The position numbers and the translations under genes are program-made. Of a stretch of 64,000 nucleotides of DNA, positions 9,545 to 19,810 are shown piece after piece; the stretch's first letter is position 1; each line of letters begins with the position of its first letter. This stretch comes from Moellerella wisconsensis ATCC 35017 (lineage in GTDB: Bacteria; Pseudomonadota; Gammaproteobacteria; Enterobacterales; Enterobacteriaceae): contig NZ_LGAA01000022.1 of NCBI RefSeq assembly GCF_001294465.1, forward strand, positions 124,001 to 188,000, given 5' to 3'. Below the pieces are notes generated by a model, which did not search any database, had not been told where the DNA came from, and saw nothing but the letters and a program-made list of their open reading frames with translations.

Positions 9545-10471
9545 TTATTTAACGTAATTTAAGATATTAACATCTTTCATTAATGAGTAATTTGAATAGG
9601 CATATAATAAAGCCGTTTTTATATTCATTAATTCTTGAAAACCTTTAAGAGGATCTAAGAATTGCACCTCGGTTATCCTCTCATTAGTAATATCTGTTAT
9701 TTGCTTATCCCGTTGATTAAGCGCATCAACTTCTTCTAGTTGTAATCCTATCTTAGCCATCGACAAACTAATATTTTTATTAAATTTATCTAATTCATTT
9801 TTAGATTCGTCCAATGCAGTACGCTGTGCATCTCGCGTTGCTTGGCTGGCATTATCCGTCGGAACTTTTAACGCATTAATAGCTTTATCTAATAAGGTGA
9901 AAACATCGTCATTACCCACTGAAGTTAATATATCTTTACCTGTAACATTCACTACCGTACTGTGATACTGATCAATTTGCTGTGATTTAGCTTCTCCCCC
10001 CTGATATTCTAACTTCCCAGCGACTAATTGATAAGGAACAACATTAGATTTATCGCCAGAAAAAATATATTCGCCACTATTATCCTGTCGGTTAACTTGC
10101 GATAACATTTGATTTTTAAAATTAGTTAATTGCTGAGCATAAGTATTTCGCTGCTCGTCACTGGTACCCACTTGATTCATTCCAGAAATAATAGTTTCAT
10201 TAATATTTTTGATATTTGATGAGATGCTATCCATAGTATTTGATTGAAATTGCATCGCCTCTTTAGCTGAATCACGAATCAACGTGTATTGGCTACGTAA
10301 ACTTTGAGCTTGTTTTAAACGCATAAGCTCACGATGCCCGGCCGGATTATCCGCAGGAGATAAAAAATTCTTTCGAGCATTAAATTTTTCAGATTGGCTT
10401 TGTTGAGCTAAATTATATTGGTTAATTCCTGCGGTTTTCGTTTGGGTCATTAATAATGTACTGAGGCGCAT
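9545..10471 (-). CDS. flgL: FlgL, hook-filament junction protein
   Basis: FlgL (HAP3) forms the second junction layer between hook and flagellin filament. The 308-residue product has the flagellin-like N-terminus MRLSTLLMTQTKTAGINQYN and a heptad-rich helical N-terminal half. An SGEYIFSGDKSN motif occurs near residue 140. The last gene of the leftward flg operon, it probably shares the sigma-28-like promoter upstream of flgK. Confidence 0.93.
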   Translation of the reverse strand: MRLSTLLMTQTKTAGINQYNLAQQSQSEKFNARKNFLSPADNPAGHRELMRLKQAQSLRSQYTLIRDSAKEAMQFQSNTMDSISSNIKNINETIISGMNQVGTSDEQRNTYAQQLTNFKNQMLSQVNRQDNSGEYIFSGDKSNVVPYQLVAGKLEYQGGEAKSQQIDQYHSTVVNVTGKDILTSVGNDDVFTLLDKAINALKVPTDNASQATRDAQRTALDESKNELDKFNKNISLSMAKIGLQLEEVDALNQRDKQITDITNERITEVQFLDPLKGFQELMNIKTALLYAYSNYSLMKDVNILNYVK

Positions 10472-10544
10472 GTTTTCCCTTACTTATTTTGTATTTTCAA
10501 TATTTATTTTTATGTATTAAGCGATTTAAACTTAATATAATTTA

Positions 10545-12197
10545 TTATTTTAAATTATTAATTAAAATATCGAATAATTGGTTAGCCGTTGCTAATACTT
10601 TGGCATTAGCTTGGTAATATTGTAATATAGTATTTAGTTCAAGATATTCTTCATCCAAGTTAACCCCTGAAATTGATTCTTGCTTTGCAAATAATGATTT
10701 AGTAATAGCTAATTTATTGGTGTAATCGCTACTGGCTTTATTAGCTTTATCACCTACCGATGTCGATAATGAAATTAAAGATTCTGCAAAGCTTTTTTTA
10801 CCATTAATACGATGTTCCTGTTGTAAATTAAATATTTCATTTAAATTTTGTGCATTATCTGCCCCATTATTCCGGTTAGCTTTTGCCGCAATTTTATCCG
10901 GAGAAATAATATTTAATTTAAGATCAGGAATAGCATTTTGAACTGTAATTAATTGATAACTATCACCTTCTTGGCTAAGTGGTCGTGTTGGTGGCGTAAC
11001 AACTAATCCATCAAATTCAAAATTACCAGAAGCTAATATATGAGGATGAATCTGAGTATTATCAGATAAACGGTTAATTTCCCAATCACTACCTTTACGC
11101 GTTATTGTATATTCAGAAGCTTGAACATCACCAATTTTGCTGGTATCAAACGTTACCGTAAAATGGTCTTCCCGCGAATTTTTGCTATTAGCAATAATCT
11201 CTGGCTGCCCATAAGTAAACATATCAATACCGGCGGCATTATTTAGATCAAAACCTTTTTTATGTACTTGGTTCATACTTTCAGCAAAAATTAAAGCCGT
11301 TTGATTTAATTGATTATTAGCTGAGTCAATAACTTGATTTCTATATTTTAATTCACCCACTATTTTACCTGATCCTAATGCCGCCAAAGTTAATTCTTTG
11401 ACAACACCTAAATCATTTTTTACCCCAACAATAACTTTGCTACTGTCTGAATTAGAATTAAAAGCAACTAAATCAATATTTTTATCTTGATAAACTAAAT
11501 CCATTCCATTAGATAAAGATAAATTAATAAAACCATCGACCTCTTCATTTTTCACTTCAACTAATCGACTTAAATCATGTATGAAAATTTCACGTTGATT
11601 CAGCATATCGAAAGGTTCGATACTATTAGCACTTTTAGCATTAAATATATCGTGATTTAATTTAGCAATTTGGCTTGCGAGTGTAGAAACTTGATCGGCA
11701 TAATCCGTTACACGTTCATTTGAATTTCGCTCTTCTTCGGTTAACTGATTATCCATAAATTTAAATCGATTAACTAAATCTTCTCCATCATTTAATACTT
11801 GCAAACGTGAAGTTTGATCGCCTGCATTGCCGCTTAATGTAGCAATACTTTTAAAAAATTGATTAAGCTGTGAGTTAATATCACTATCTGATTCAGCAAA
11901 TAATTTACTTATCTGCTGTGATTGTTGAAAAAACACCTCAGACATGCCCAAGTTAGATAATGACTTATTGTATTGTTTATCAATAAGACTGTCATATTCC
12001 CGTTGGATTTTACTAATATGTGCCCCAGTCCCAAGATAACCATCTGCCGTTTTTAACCCATTATTAGCGCTCATAATTGCCGTTTGTCGTTTATATCCAT
12101 CCACTTTAGATGAGGATATATTATTGCCAATGGTCGACATTGCGGTATTTGCCGAGTTAATACCACTCATTGCAATATTTAATAAATTATTTGACAT
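10545..12197 (-). CDS. flgK: FlgK, hook-associated protein 1
   Basis: FlgK (HAP1) joins the hook to FlgL and the filament. The 550-residue product begins with LLNIAMSGINSANTAMSTIG and the rod-type motif IGNNISSSKVDGYKRQ. It ends with the conserved ELNTILQYYQANAKVLATAN segment of FlgK-like proteins. It is separated from flgJ by a 273-base AT-rich gap with a sigma-28-like promoter, consistent with late (class 3) expression with flgL. Confidence 0.94.
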   Translation of the reverse strand: MSNNLLNIAMSGINSANTAMSTIGNNISSSKVDGYKRQTAIMSANNGLKTADGYLGTGAHISKIQREYDSLIDKQYNKSLSNLGMSEVFFQQSQQISKLFAESDSDINSQLNQFFKSIATLSGNAGDQTSRLQVLNDGEDLVNRFKFMDNQLTEEERNSNERVTDYADQVSTLASQIAKLNHDIFNAKSANSIEPFDMLNQREIFIHDLSRLVEVKNEEVDGFINLSLSNGMDLVYQDKNIDLVAFNSNSDSSKVIVGVKNDLGVVKELTLAALGSGKIVGELKYRNQVIDSANNQLNQTALIFAESMNQVHKKGFDLNNAAGIDMFTYGQPEIIANSKNSREDHFTVTFDTSKIGDVQASEYTITRKGSDWEINRLSDNTQIHPHILASGNFEFDGLVVTPPTRPLSQEGDSYQLITVQNAIPDLKLNIISPDKIAAKANRNNGADNAQNLNEIFNLQQEHRINGKKSFAESLISLSTSVGDKANKASSDYTNKLAITKSLFAKQESISGVNLDEEYLELNTILQYYQANAKVLATANQLFDILINNLK

Positions 12198-12470
12198 GAC
12201 TGTTCCTAGAAAGATAATTTTATCTTTATTCTTTTAAAGAAAAATAAAGATGGAATAGATTTAAGGGCCTAATATTATATCGGCAAAATATTATTATTCT
12301 TAAAGGATGAATGGCGTTTTAATAATTAAATTTTAGTGATTTTATTATTTATATTTGAATATATTAATATGAATAGATGGATATAATATGGCTATTTAAA
12401 TACGCTGATTTAAATAGCCGAAATATATTCCATTAATTATTGATTGAATTTTGAGCACTAAAGATAATTA
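12198..12470. other. flgJ-flgK intergenic region
   Basis: About 270 bases of strongly AT-rich DNA separate flgJ from flgK. Apart from the sigma-28-like promoter listed separately no gene is visible. The rest is low-complexity T/A sequence with no clear hairpin. Confidence 0.6.
12277..12303 (-). promoter_or_regulatory. Sigma-28 (FliA)-like promoter for flgKL
   Basis: On the minus strand TTAAGAAT and GCCGATAT are separated by 11 bases. The enterobacterial FliA consensus is TAAAGTTT-N11-GCCGATAA. The -10 element matches at 7 of 8 positions and the -35 at 5 of 8. Position about 80 bases before flgK fits the late promoter known for flgKL in E. coli and Salmonella. Confidence 0.65.
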
Positions 12471-13466
12471 TTAAAATAACTCACTCAAATCATATTGTAC
12501 TGTAGCTTCCTGCTCCAAAGAACGAGTTAATTGCTGAATAATTTGAGTTAACTTTTGGCTATAATGAGGATCAGTTGCATAACCGGCTTTTTGAATTGCC
12601 ACTGCAGCTTGCTCGGCATTCGGAGCGTTGATAACACCTTGATAACGCTTAGAACGACTAACTAATTGTGCATAATCAGAGAGTGCATCAAGATAGGAGC
12701 TATACACTCTGAAATCTTGTTTACATTTTACTTTTTGACCATCAATATATTCAGTTGTGGTTATTCGCGTAGTTTTTCCCGACCAATTTTTGCCACTTTT
12801 AATTCCAAAAATGTTATAGCTCGGCTGACCGTTGGGATTAAGGATTTCTTTTTTCCCCCAGCCGGATTCTAATGCCGCTTGGGCTAAAATCAGCATATAA
12901 GGAATTCCTGTGTTTTGCCCTACGATACGCGCTGGGACCAATAATTTAGTGAGAAATTCACGGCTACCGGGGGATAAAATCTGTCGTGCTTTAGCCACTA
13001 AGGTATTTTGCGACCATGCATCTGACCAATTTTGCTCAGCATGGAAAAAAGCAGACATATGACCGGATGGCGATTGGCTCAGCGGTTGTTGCACGCTATG
13101 GGACATATTCGACGGTGATAATGGTGTTTTTTCTGGTTTAATGACTAATTGTTGGCTGAGCTGCTGTACAATTTTATCCGCAAAACCGAGACCATGACGA
13201 GAGAGATCTTGAGCGATTTGTTGATCATATAATGAGGTGTACAATTTAGATTGTTCACTGCTCATCGCGTCATTTTGTGGCAAGGCAGCACGCATGCTTT
13301 TCAGCATCATATTAACAAACACACTTTCTAATTGTTGTGCCACTTGACGCAACCCCTGCTGGGGTTGCTGACTCACGTGATTTTTAAGTTGGTTCAGCGA
13401 TTGAACATCAAACGCTGCTCCACCAATATCTGGCATGCTCATCCCCGTGTGAAGTGGAGTACGCAT
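12471..13466 (-). CDS. flgJ: FlgJ, rod scaffold and peptidoglycan hydrolase
   Basis: FlgJ caps the growing rod and opens the peptidoglycan so the rod can cross it. The 331-residue protein has an N-terminal rod-scaffold domain (about 30-110, with FVNMMLKSMRAALP and SKLYTSLYDQQIAQ). The C-terminal glucosaminidase domain runs from about 155 and has LAQAALESGWGKKEI, whose Glu is the expected catalytic residue. It directly follows flgI with a two-base gap. Confidence 0.95.
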   Translation of the reverse strand: MRTPLHTGMSMPDIGGAAFDVQSLNQLKNHVSQQPQQGLRQVAQQLESVFVNMMLKSMRAALPQNDAMSSEQSKLYTSLYDQQIAQDLSRHGLGFADKIVQQLSQQLVIKPEKTPLSPSNMSHSVQQPLSQSPSGHMSAFFHAEQNWSDAWSQNTLVAKARQILSPGSREFLTKLLVPARIVGQNTGIPYMLILAQAALESGWGKKEILNPNGQPSYNIFGIKSGKNWSGKTTRITTTEYIDGQKVKCKQDFRVYSSYLDALSDYAQLVSRSKRYQGVINAPNAEQAAVAIQKAGYATDPHYSQKLTQIIQQLTRSLEQEATVQYDLSELF

Positions 13467-13468
13467 GA

Positions 13469-14611
13469 TTAAATAATCTCCAATTTAGCATTTAAGCAAC
13501 CGGCACTTTCCATCGCTTGCAGAATAGACATTAAATCCGCCGGTGTTGCACCTAAAGTATTCAATGCAGAAACCACTTTGTTGAGATCGGCGCTGGTATT
13601 AACTCTTTGCAAGCGATTATTGGGTTCACTAATATTAATATCGGTATTACGACTAACTACTGTACTCCCACCTGCTAGAGGTGCAGTTGGCTGACTAACC
13701 TCAATTTGACTGTCGACAGTGACCGATAAATTACCTTGCGCAATGGCACAGCTTTCTAAGGTAACATGTTGATTCATGACCACAGCCCCGGTACGAGCAT
13801 TCAGAATAACTTTGGCATCTTGAATAGCCGTTGGCACTTTAATATCTTGAATTTGTGCAATAAATCTCACTCTATCGCTATCACGTAATGGCAATTGTAA
13901 TTTAATCGTGCGGGCATCTAAGGCGGTAGCAATGCCATGGCCTTTGAGGCGATTAATACTATCAGTAATATTTTGTGCCTGAGTGAAGTTATCTTCATTG
14001 AGTTGCAAATTAAGAAACTCTTTATCTGTAACCGACATCGCAACTTCACGTTCAATCACTGCGCCATTAGAAATTCGCCCACCTGCAAGCTGATTGATTT
14101 TTACGCTATTTTTCCCTGATTCCGCACCGATACCGCCAACAATAATATTACCTTGTGCCATCGCATAAACTTGATTATCAGCGCCTTTAAGTGGAGTCAT
14201 TAATAAGGTTCCGCCACGTAAGCTCTTCGCATTTCCTAAAGAAGAAACCACAATATCAACGGTTTGCCCAGTACGTCCAAATGGAGGTAATTTAGCTGTA
14301 ATCATGACTGCCGCGACATTTTTAAGCTGCATATTGGTTCCCGTCGGGACAGTAATACCCAATTGAGACAACATATTACTCATACTTTGGGTGGTAAAAG
14401 GGGTCTGCATGGTTTGGTCGCCCGTGCCATCTAGCCCCACAACTAGCCCATAACCAATTAAGGCGTTATCACGGATACCCTGTAATGAGGATAAATCACG
14501 AATACGCTCAGCGTGTAAATTCAGTGGCACAAAAAATAATATGCTGCACAATAACAGTCGCAAATATGAAACTACACCATTTCGCGTCGATAAAATCGCA
14601 AAGCTACGCAT
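13469..14611 (-). CDS. flgI: FlgI, flagellar P-ring protein
   Basis: FlgI forms the periplasmic P ring around the rod. The 380-residue product has an N-terminal signal region rather longer than usual (hydrophobic core about residues 18-32, before [16 protein letters not shown]). The P-ring signature includes [17 protein letters not shown]. The extra N-terminal residues suggest the real start might be an internal codon, but no better ribosome site stands out. It sits between flgH and flgJ. Confidence 0.95.
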   Translation of the reverse strand: MRSFAILSTRNGVVSYLRLLLCSILFFVPLNLHAERIRDLSSLQGIRDNALIGYGLVVGLDGTGDQTMQTPFTTQSMSNMLSQLGITVPTGTNMQLKNVAAVMITAKLPPFGRTGQTVDIVVSSLGNAKSLRGGTLLMTPLKGADNQVYAMAQGNIIVGGIGAESGKNSVKINQLAGGRISNGAVIEREVAMSVTDKEFLNLQLNEDNFTQAQNITDSINRLKGHGIATALDARTIKLQLPLRDSDRVRFIAQIQDIKVPTAIQDAKVILNARTGAVVMNQHVTLESCAIAQGNLSVTVDSQIEVSQPTAPLAGGSTVVSRNTDINISEPNNRLQRVNTSADLNKVVSALNTLGATPADLMSILQAMESAGCLNAKLEII

Positions 14612-14624
14612 AGAGATTTCCTAA

Positions 14625-15305
14625 TTAGAAAGGAGAAACATTTAAAAAGAAACGCTGTAGCCAACCCATATTTTGCGCTTCATTAATATAGCCATCACCA
14701 ACATACTCGATGCGCGCATCTGCAACCTGCATCGAGTTCACCGTATTATTTCCATTGATGGTTCTTGGATTCACCACGCCCGAAAAACGGATATATTCGG
14801 TTCCTTGATTAATCGCAATCTGCTTTTCACCCACCACGCGTAAATTACCGTTAGCCAATAATTGGATCACCGTAACCGTAATTGTGCCTTTAAAAGTATT
14901 TTTGGCATTAGCGCCTCCTTTGCCTCCGAACTCACTTTGCCCTTCCATCGACATATCGACCGTATCGCCTGCAATTAATTTTTTTAGAAACTTAGGCGTA
15001 ATCCCGGCACTAAAGCTGCTTTTACCGTTTCTCCCCGCATTGGCCGACGAATTTTTGCTAGCACTGACATCTTCTTGTAACGTAATCGTCAACGTGTCGC
15101 CGACATTCCGGGGTCGCCTATCTTCAAATAAAGGTTGATAAGCATAATAAACAGGCTGACTTAATTGATAAATTGCACCGGTATTAATATGCTCTATCGC
15201 TGCCGCTGGTTGAGCGGAAGTTGGGCCATTAACCAATGCCTTTTTAGGGATATACGCACATCCCCCCGCTGTTATAACCATAATGAGAATAATAAAACGC
15301 CACAT
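14625..15305 (-). CDS. flgH: FlgH, flagellar L-ring lipoprotein
   Basis: FlgH forms the outer-membrane L ring. The 226-residue product has a lipoprotein signal ending ITAGGC, with the lipidated Cys at residue 16. The family features are an [21 protein letters not shown] stretch near residue 65 and a C-terminal [21 protein letters not shown] strong terminator-like hairpin separates it from the upstream flgG. Confidence 0.95.
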   Translation of the reverse strand: MWRFIILIMVITAGGCAYIPKKALVNGPTSAQPAAAIEHINTGAIYQLSQPVYYAYQPLFEDRRPRNVGDTLTITLQEDVSASKNSSANAGRNGKSSFSAGITPKFLKKLIAGDTVDMSMEGQSEFGGKGGANAKNTFKGTITVTVIQLLANGNLRVVGEKQIAINQGTEYIRFSGVVNPRTINGNNTVNSMQVADARIEYVGDGYINEAQNMGWLQRFFLNVSPF

Positions 15306-15331
15306 TGCAGTAATCTTTCCTTAATATAAGC

Positions 15332-15377
15332 AAAAAGAGTGCAACGGTTATTCAGATAATAACCGCAGTACACTCTT
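15332..15377 (-). terminator. Attenuator-like hairpin between flgG and flgH
   Basis: Reading leftward, AAGAGTG...GGTTATT pairs with AATAACC...CACTCTT, giving a long, slightly bulged stem followed directly by TTTTTGCTT. This is the form of an intrinsic terminator placed inside the flg operon, between hook/rod genes and ring genes. It may reduce, rather than abolish, downstream expression. Confidence 0.6.
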
Positions 15378-15410
15378 AGCCACTTTTTTTCAAAATTAGA
15401 GGGAATGAAT

Positions 15411-16193
15411 TTATAGCTGGGTTAACTTCTGCAACATCTGATCTGACGTTGTAATCGCTTTGCTATTTATTTCATATGCACGCTGAGTTTGGATCATACT
15501 AACCAATTCTTGTGCTACATTAACATTCGATGTCTCAACATAACCTTGGTAGAGAAACCCTGAGCCATTAATGCCCGGGGAATTTTCAACTGGTGCACCT
15601 GAACTGTTAGTTTCCAGGTACATATTTTCACCCATACTTTCTAAACCGGCGTCATTAACAAATGTCGTCAATGTCAATTGACCAATTTGCTGAGAGGCAG
15701 AGCTGCCAGCTAAGGTAGCACTAACAATTCCATCACGGCTAATTTCAACTTTATCAGCACCATCAGGGATAACCATTGCCGGTGTGATCACAAAACCACT
15801 GGCAGTCACTAATTGACTATTTTGGTCAATCTGAAACGATCCATCACGAGTATAAGCATCAGAACCATCAGGCAGTTGAATATGAAAATAACCATCACCT
15901 TTAATCGCGATATCGGTGGATTTATCAGTTTGAGATAAATTCCCTTGGCTATGAACACGTTCAGTCGCGGTAGTTCTGACCCCCGTACCGATTTGCAATC
16001 CCGATGGTAAAGTAGTTTGCTCCGACGATAACGCCCCCGGTTGGCGAACGGTTTGATACATTAAATCTTCAAACACCGCTCTTTGACGTTTAAATCCGGT
16101 GGTATTTACGTTAGCCAAATTATTGGCAATCACATCCATATTGGTCTGTTGAGCATCAAGACCGGTTTTAGCAATCCATAATGAACGGATCAT
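15411..16193 (-). CDS. flgG: FlgG, distal rod protein
   Basis: FlgG builds the distal rod. The 260-residue product starts [20 protein letters not shown] and carries the rod-hook motif [22 protein letters not shown] near residue 20. It ends with [20 protein letters not shown], both classic for the family. Intact length distinguishes it from its broken neighbour flgF. Confidence 0.96.
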   Translation of the reverse strand: MIRSLWIAKTGLDAQQTNMDVIANNLANVNTTGFKRQRAVFEDLMYQTVRQPGALSSEQTTLPSGLQIGTGVRTTATERVHSQGNLSQTDKSTDIAIKGDGYFHIQLPDGSDAYTRDGSFQIDQNSQLVTASGFVITPAMVIPDGADKVEISRDGIVSATLAGSSASQQIGQLTLTTFVNDAGLESMGENMYLETNSSGAPVENSPGINGSGFLYQGYVETSNVNVAQELVSMIQTQRAYEINSKAITTSDQMLQKLTQL

Positions 16194-16249
16194 TATTTTA
16201 CTTCCTATATTTTAGCTAATTAATTAACGCTATAATTTGCTTGTAGTAA

Positions 16250-17004
16250 TTAGTTTATTGATAATAATTGATGGCTACGCTGTGCGTTTTCATTTGCGCT
16301 ATTAATTACTTTCATTTGCATCTCAAATGCCCGTGCATTACTTATCATGGCAACCATAGCTTCAGCCGCATTTACATTACTGCCTTCTAATGCGCCACTT
16401 ACCAGTTTGATTTTATTGCTGTCTTCAATCTGTGCACCTCGGGCTAACGCTGCCGGTGACAGTGTAAATAGCCCCTGATCACTACGTACCAAATCTTCAG
16501 AATTCGCAGTTACTAAACGCAACTTGCCAATCTGAGTTAGTTTTGTTGGCGGCTCAGTGGGTAAAAAACCGGTTATTGTGCCATCCGACGCAATGGATAA
16601 TTGCGCATTTGGCGGTGTTTGAATTTCAGCACCCCCCCCATCACCGGGCGACCATTAATGGTCAGTTGCCCCTCAGCGGAGACTTGAATATTGCCATTGC
16701 GGGTTAACGCTTGCTGGCCATTTTCAAGTTGTACTAGTAAATAACCTCCATCACTGAGCGCAACATCTAATGAGCGCGCAGTAAAATTAATCGGCCCCGC
16801 GCGATTATCGCTGCCCGGTGTCGAACTTAATGGAAACATTCGCGTGGCTTGCCCGTGAGGATCGGTGACTTCAACCGTACGCGCGGCAGCTAATTGCGCT
16901 TTAAATCCATTCGTTGAGACATTGGCTAAATTATTACCCACAATAGCTTGAGCAGATAATGCCTGCTGTACACCGCCCATCGCGGTATAAATTACACGAT
17001 CCAT
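16250..17004 (-). pseudogene. flgF: FlgF, proximal rod protein, frameshifted at a run of eight G (C8 on plus strand)
   Basis: FlgF is a rod protein between FlgC and FlgG. The start is MDRVIYTAMGGVQQALSAQA and the first 120 codons match FlgF up to NGRPVM. At the following run of eight G the frame is lost, ending 27 codons later. One extra G would read on as GGGAEIQTPPNAQ and continue through IGKLRLVTANSEDL to the conserved NVNAAEAMVAMISNARAFEM tail. The full-length frame would be about 251 residues, normal for FlgF. The defect may be a true mutation, a phase-variable off state or a sequencing error. Confidence 0.9.
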
Positions 17005-17019
17005 CAATTACCTACCTGA

Positions 17020-18255
17020 TTAACGCAGACTGACTAAGGTCTGTAACATTTGGTCTTGGGTTTTAATAGTTTGCGCGTTCGATTGATAATTACGTTGAGC
17101 CACTATCATAGTTACTAACTCTTTGCCCATATCTACGTTCGACGCTTCCAAAGCGCTTGAGGTCAAACTACCCAGTGATCCCGTTCCCGCCGAACCAATC
17201 AACGGGCCGCCAGAAACACCGGTTTCAGACCAGACATTCTCACCTTTAGATTCCAATCCATTCGGGTTAGCAAAATTAGCCAATACAACTTGCCCCAAAA
17301 TCTGTTTTTCTGAATTAGAATATTTCGCTACGATGCTGCCGTCCGGCTCAATAGCAAAAGAGTTAAATTGACCGGCTAAGTAACCGTTTGGCGTGCAACT
17401 ATTAACATTGGAAGCATTAACCCGTTGCTGCACCGTATTAGCAAAATTAATATTAATTTGATTAGTTGCAGAGCCATTATTACCTTCCAAAGTGAAATCC
17501 ATGGAACTTGGCTTGCCGCTAACTAATCTGCCTTGCTGATTAAAATATAATTCGCTGGCTGTCGGTGCTGCGCTGCTAGCGGGATCAACCACATAAACAT
17601 TCCACTTAGTTTCACTACTCGCGGCTGTCGCTGGACGACGTGCAAAATAAGCTTGTAGATCGCGCTTATTGCCCAAGCTGTCATAAGTCGTCATCGGTGT
17701 AGAATAGTTATAGCTGTCAGTATTTGCGGTACTAAAAGGTATTGCGCTATTATCAATTGCGGTTTCACTGGAATTTAAATTTACAGATAGCGCAATTTTA
17801 TCCGTGGCTTTCGCATTCATCATCTCTGCTGGGATCTTAATCGCAGTGGGCGCAGCTCCTTTTTGTAACGTCATCACGCCGTTTATTTCTGTCGCCGGAT
17901 ACCCAGAGAGTCTCAAGCCTTGAACATTGGTTAAATAACCAGCAGTATCTTTGGTCAATTGTCCATTACGCGAATAAAATACATTCCCATTCGAGTGTTC
18001 CATACGGAAAAAGCCGTTACCTGAAATAGCCAAATCAGTCGGTTTACCGGTTCCAGTAACTATACCGTCGTTAAAATTTTGCCCAATACCTGCCAATTTA
18101 ACCCCAAGCCCAGCCCCTGAACCGGCCATCATATCGGCAAAAGTAGCAGAACCACTTTTAAAGCCAAAAGTCCCTGAGTTGGCAATATTATTACCAATCA
18201 CATCTAAATGGCTGGACGCCGCATTTAATCCACTAATTGCCTGAGAAAAAGCCAT
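17020..18255 (-). CDS. flgE: FlgE, flagellar hook protein
   Basis: FlgE is the hook subunit. The 411-residue product begins MAFSQAISGLNAASSHLDVI followed by the GNNIANSGTFGFKSG motif. The conserved C-terminal stretch is SNVDMGKELVTMIVAQRNYQ. Length is close to E. coli FlgE (402). Neighbours are flgD upstream and flgF downstream in the leftward operon. Confidence 0.96.
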   Translation of the reverse strand: MAFSQAISGLNAASSHLDVIGNNIANSGTFGFKSGSATFADMMAGSGAGLGVKLAGIGQNFNDGIVTGTGKPTDLAISGNGFFRMEHSNGNVFYSRNGQLTKDTAGYLTNVQGLRLSGYPATEINGVMTLQKGAAPTAIKIPAEMMNAKATDKIALSVNLNSSETAIDNSAIPFSTANTDSYNYSTPMTTYDSLGNKRDLQAYFARRPATAASSETKWNVYVVDPASSAAPTASELYFNQQGRLVSGKPSSMDFTLEGNNGSATNQININFANTVQQRVNASNVNSCTPNGYLAGQFNSFAIEPDGSIVAKYSNSEKQILGQVVLANFANPNGLESKGENVWSETGVSGGPLIGSAGTGSLGSLTSSALEASNVDMGKELVTMIVAQRNYQSNAQTIKTQDQMLQTLVSLR

Positions 18256-18280
18256 ACATTTTCCTTATGTTAATATTCAG

Positions 18281-18982
18281 TTATAAGATCTCTCGGACTT
18301 CATCCAATGAGATAGTTTTATTAAAGCCCACGGCTAATTGTGTGCCCTGCGCGTTATTACTGACGGAACTGACTCTGCCATGCATTAATGGAACCGTTGC
18401 AATGACGCCATTTTCATTTTTAGCCGTAATTGAAAAAGTATATTTACCCGGTGGATGTACGCTGCCATCAAGTCCTTGGCCATTCCAGCGATAATGATAA
18501 ACACCTGCGCTCATAGGAAGGTCTTCTTCAATATGCTGAACTACATTTCCTTGTTTATCTTCAATAGTGAGCATAATCTGTTGGGCGGGAGAAAACAGTT
18601 CGAAACCAAAAGGCTGAGATAGAGTATTGTCTCGACCCTCGGCAGTCATCTGCCCTAAGGTGATACTGTTTCCTCTAAACATTACGTCTTTGTCTTTTAA
18701 GGCGATAGCATCCAAATACTTTTTCGACTCTATTTTTCCGGCTAAGTTATTAACTGTCTGATTTAAACTTTCAATGCCCTGAACCGTTTTAATTTGCGCA
18801 ATCTGAGAGGTCATCTCATGATTTTGCATAGGATTAGTGGGGTCTTGGTTTTTTAATTGGGTCAATAACATATTGAGAAAATTCTGCTCAAGAGATTCTT
18901 CTTTTACGGCTTTATTATTTTGAGTTGACTCGCCAATATGCCCATTGCTTCGTACTTCATTAATACTTGCAGCAAATCCCAT
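18281..18982 (-). CDS. flgD: FlgD, hook capping protein
   Basis: FlgD forms the scaffold cap on which hook subunits polymerise and is then lost. The 233-residue product has the conserved N-terminal cap motif FLNMLLTQLKNQDPTNPMQN near residue 34, followed by the Q-I-A-Q-I-K-T-V-Q-G-I-E region. The C-terminal Ig-like/tudor domains include YHYRWNGQGLDG. It lies between flgC and flgE. Confidence 0.95.
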   Translation of the reverse strand: MGFAASINEVRSNGHIGESTQNNKAVKEESLEQNFLNMLLTQLKNQDPTNPMQNHEMTSQIAQIKTVQGIESLNQTVNNLAGKIESKKYLDAIALKDKDVMFRGNSITLGQMTAEGRDNTLSQPFGFELFSPAQQIMLTIEDKQGNVVQHIEEDLPMSAGVYHYRWNGQGLDGSVHPPGKYTFSITAKNENGVIATVPLMHGRVSSVSNNAQGTQLAVGFNKTISLDEVREIL

Positions 18983-18991
18983 ATTTTTCCC

Positions 18992-19396
18992 TTATTGCCC
19001 CAACGTTAACGTTTTTTGCAATAACGATTTAGACGTGTTCATCACTTCAATATTGGCTTGATAACTTCTGGAGGCAGATATGGTATTAATCATTTCGGCC
19101 GCGACATCAACGTTAGATTTGCGTAAGTAGCCATTAGCATCTGCAAATGGATGTCCCGGCTGATATTCCAATCGAAAAGGTGAAGCATCACGGATAATCT
19201 GTTTAACTTCGACACCACCAATATGGCCCTGATAATCAGGCTTAACTTGAAAAACTGCTTGTCTGGCCTGATAAGGATTGCCGTTCATATCGGCAACACT
19301 CTCGGCATTCGCCATATTACTTGCGCTAATATTTAAGCGTTGAGATTGCGCCACTAAAGCCGAACTACTAATATCGAGAATTGATAATAAAGCCAT
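18992..19396 (-). CDS. flgC: FlgC, proximal rod protein
   Basis: FlgC is a proximal rod subunit. The start is placed at the second of two adjacent ATGs (MALLSILDISSSAL), matching E. coli FlgC and giving better spacing from AGGA; the product is 134 residues. The rod motif LNISASNMANAESV and the C-terminal NVDVAAEMINTISASRSYQA are present. It follows flgB after about nine bases. Confidence 0.95.
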   Translation of the reverse strand: MALLSILDISSSALVAQSQRLNISASNMANAESVADMNGNPYQARQAVFQVKPDYQGHIGGVEVKQIIRDASPFRLEYQPGHPFADANGYLRKSNVDVAAEMINTISASRSYQANIEVMNTSKSLLQKTLTLGQ

Positions 19397-19405
19397 CATT
19401 TTATC

Positions 19406-19807
19406 CTATTGTAAAACCGCTAACATTTTTTTAACTTGACCATTAAGCATAGTAAAACTTGCCTGATATTTCAGTGTGTTATCTGCGAAATTACTTTTTT
19501 CAATATCCATTTCCACGGTATTGCCGTCTAAAGAAGCTTGATAAGGCACGCGATACAGCAAATCCATTTCTAATGGTGACATCGGTGCCGAGGCTAAATG
19601 CTGAGACGAAGTCACCGCTAACGTCAGCGATTTAGCGGCACCAGCCTGCAGTTTATTTTGTAACTGTTGACTAAAATTAATATCGCGCGCCTGATAACCA
19701 GGCGTATCCGCATTAGCAATATTGGCTGCCAATATAGTTTGGCGTTGATGCCTTAATGCAACAGCTCGTTGCTGAAAACCAAGCATCCCATCGAGTTTAT
19801 CGAGCAT
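19406..19807 (-). CDS. flgB: FlgB, proximal rod protein
   Basis: FlgB is the first rod subunit. The second of two adjacent ATGs gives MLDKLDGMLGFQQ, aligning with E. coli FlgB, at 133 residues. The motif ILAANIANADTPGYQARDI is diagnostic. It is the first gene of the leftward flgBCDEFGHIJKL operon, divergent from flgA across a 345-base control region. Confidence 0.95.
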   Translation of the reverse strand: MLDKLDGMLGFQQRAVALRHQRQTILAANIANADTPGYQARDINFSQQLQNKLQAGAAKSLTLAVTSSQHLASAPMSPLEMDLLYRVPYQASLDGNTVEMDIEKSNFADNTLKYQASFTMLNGQVKKMLAVLQ

Positions 19808-19810
19808 CAT

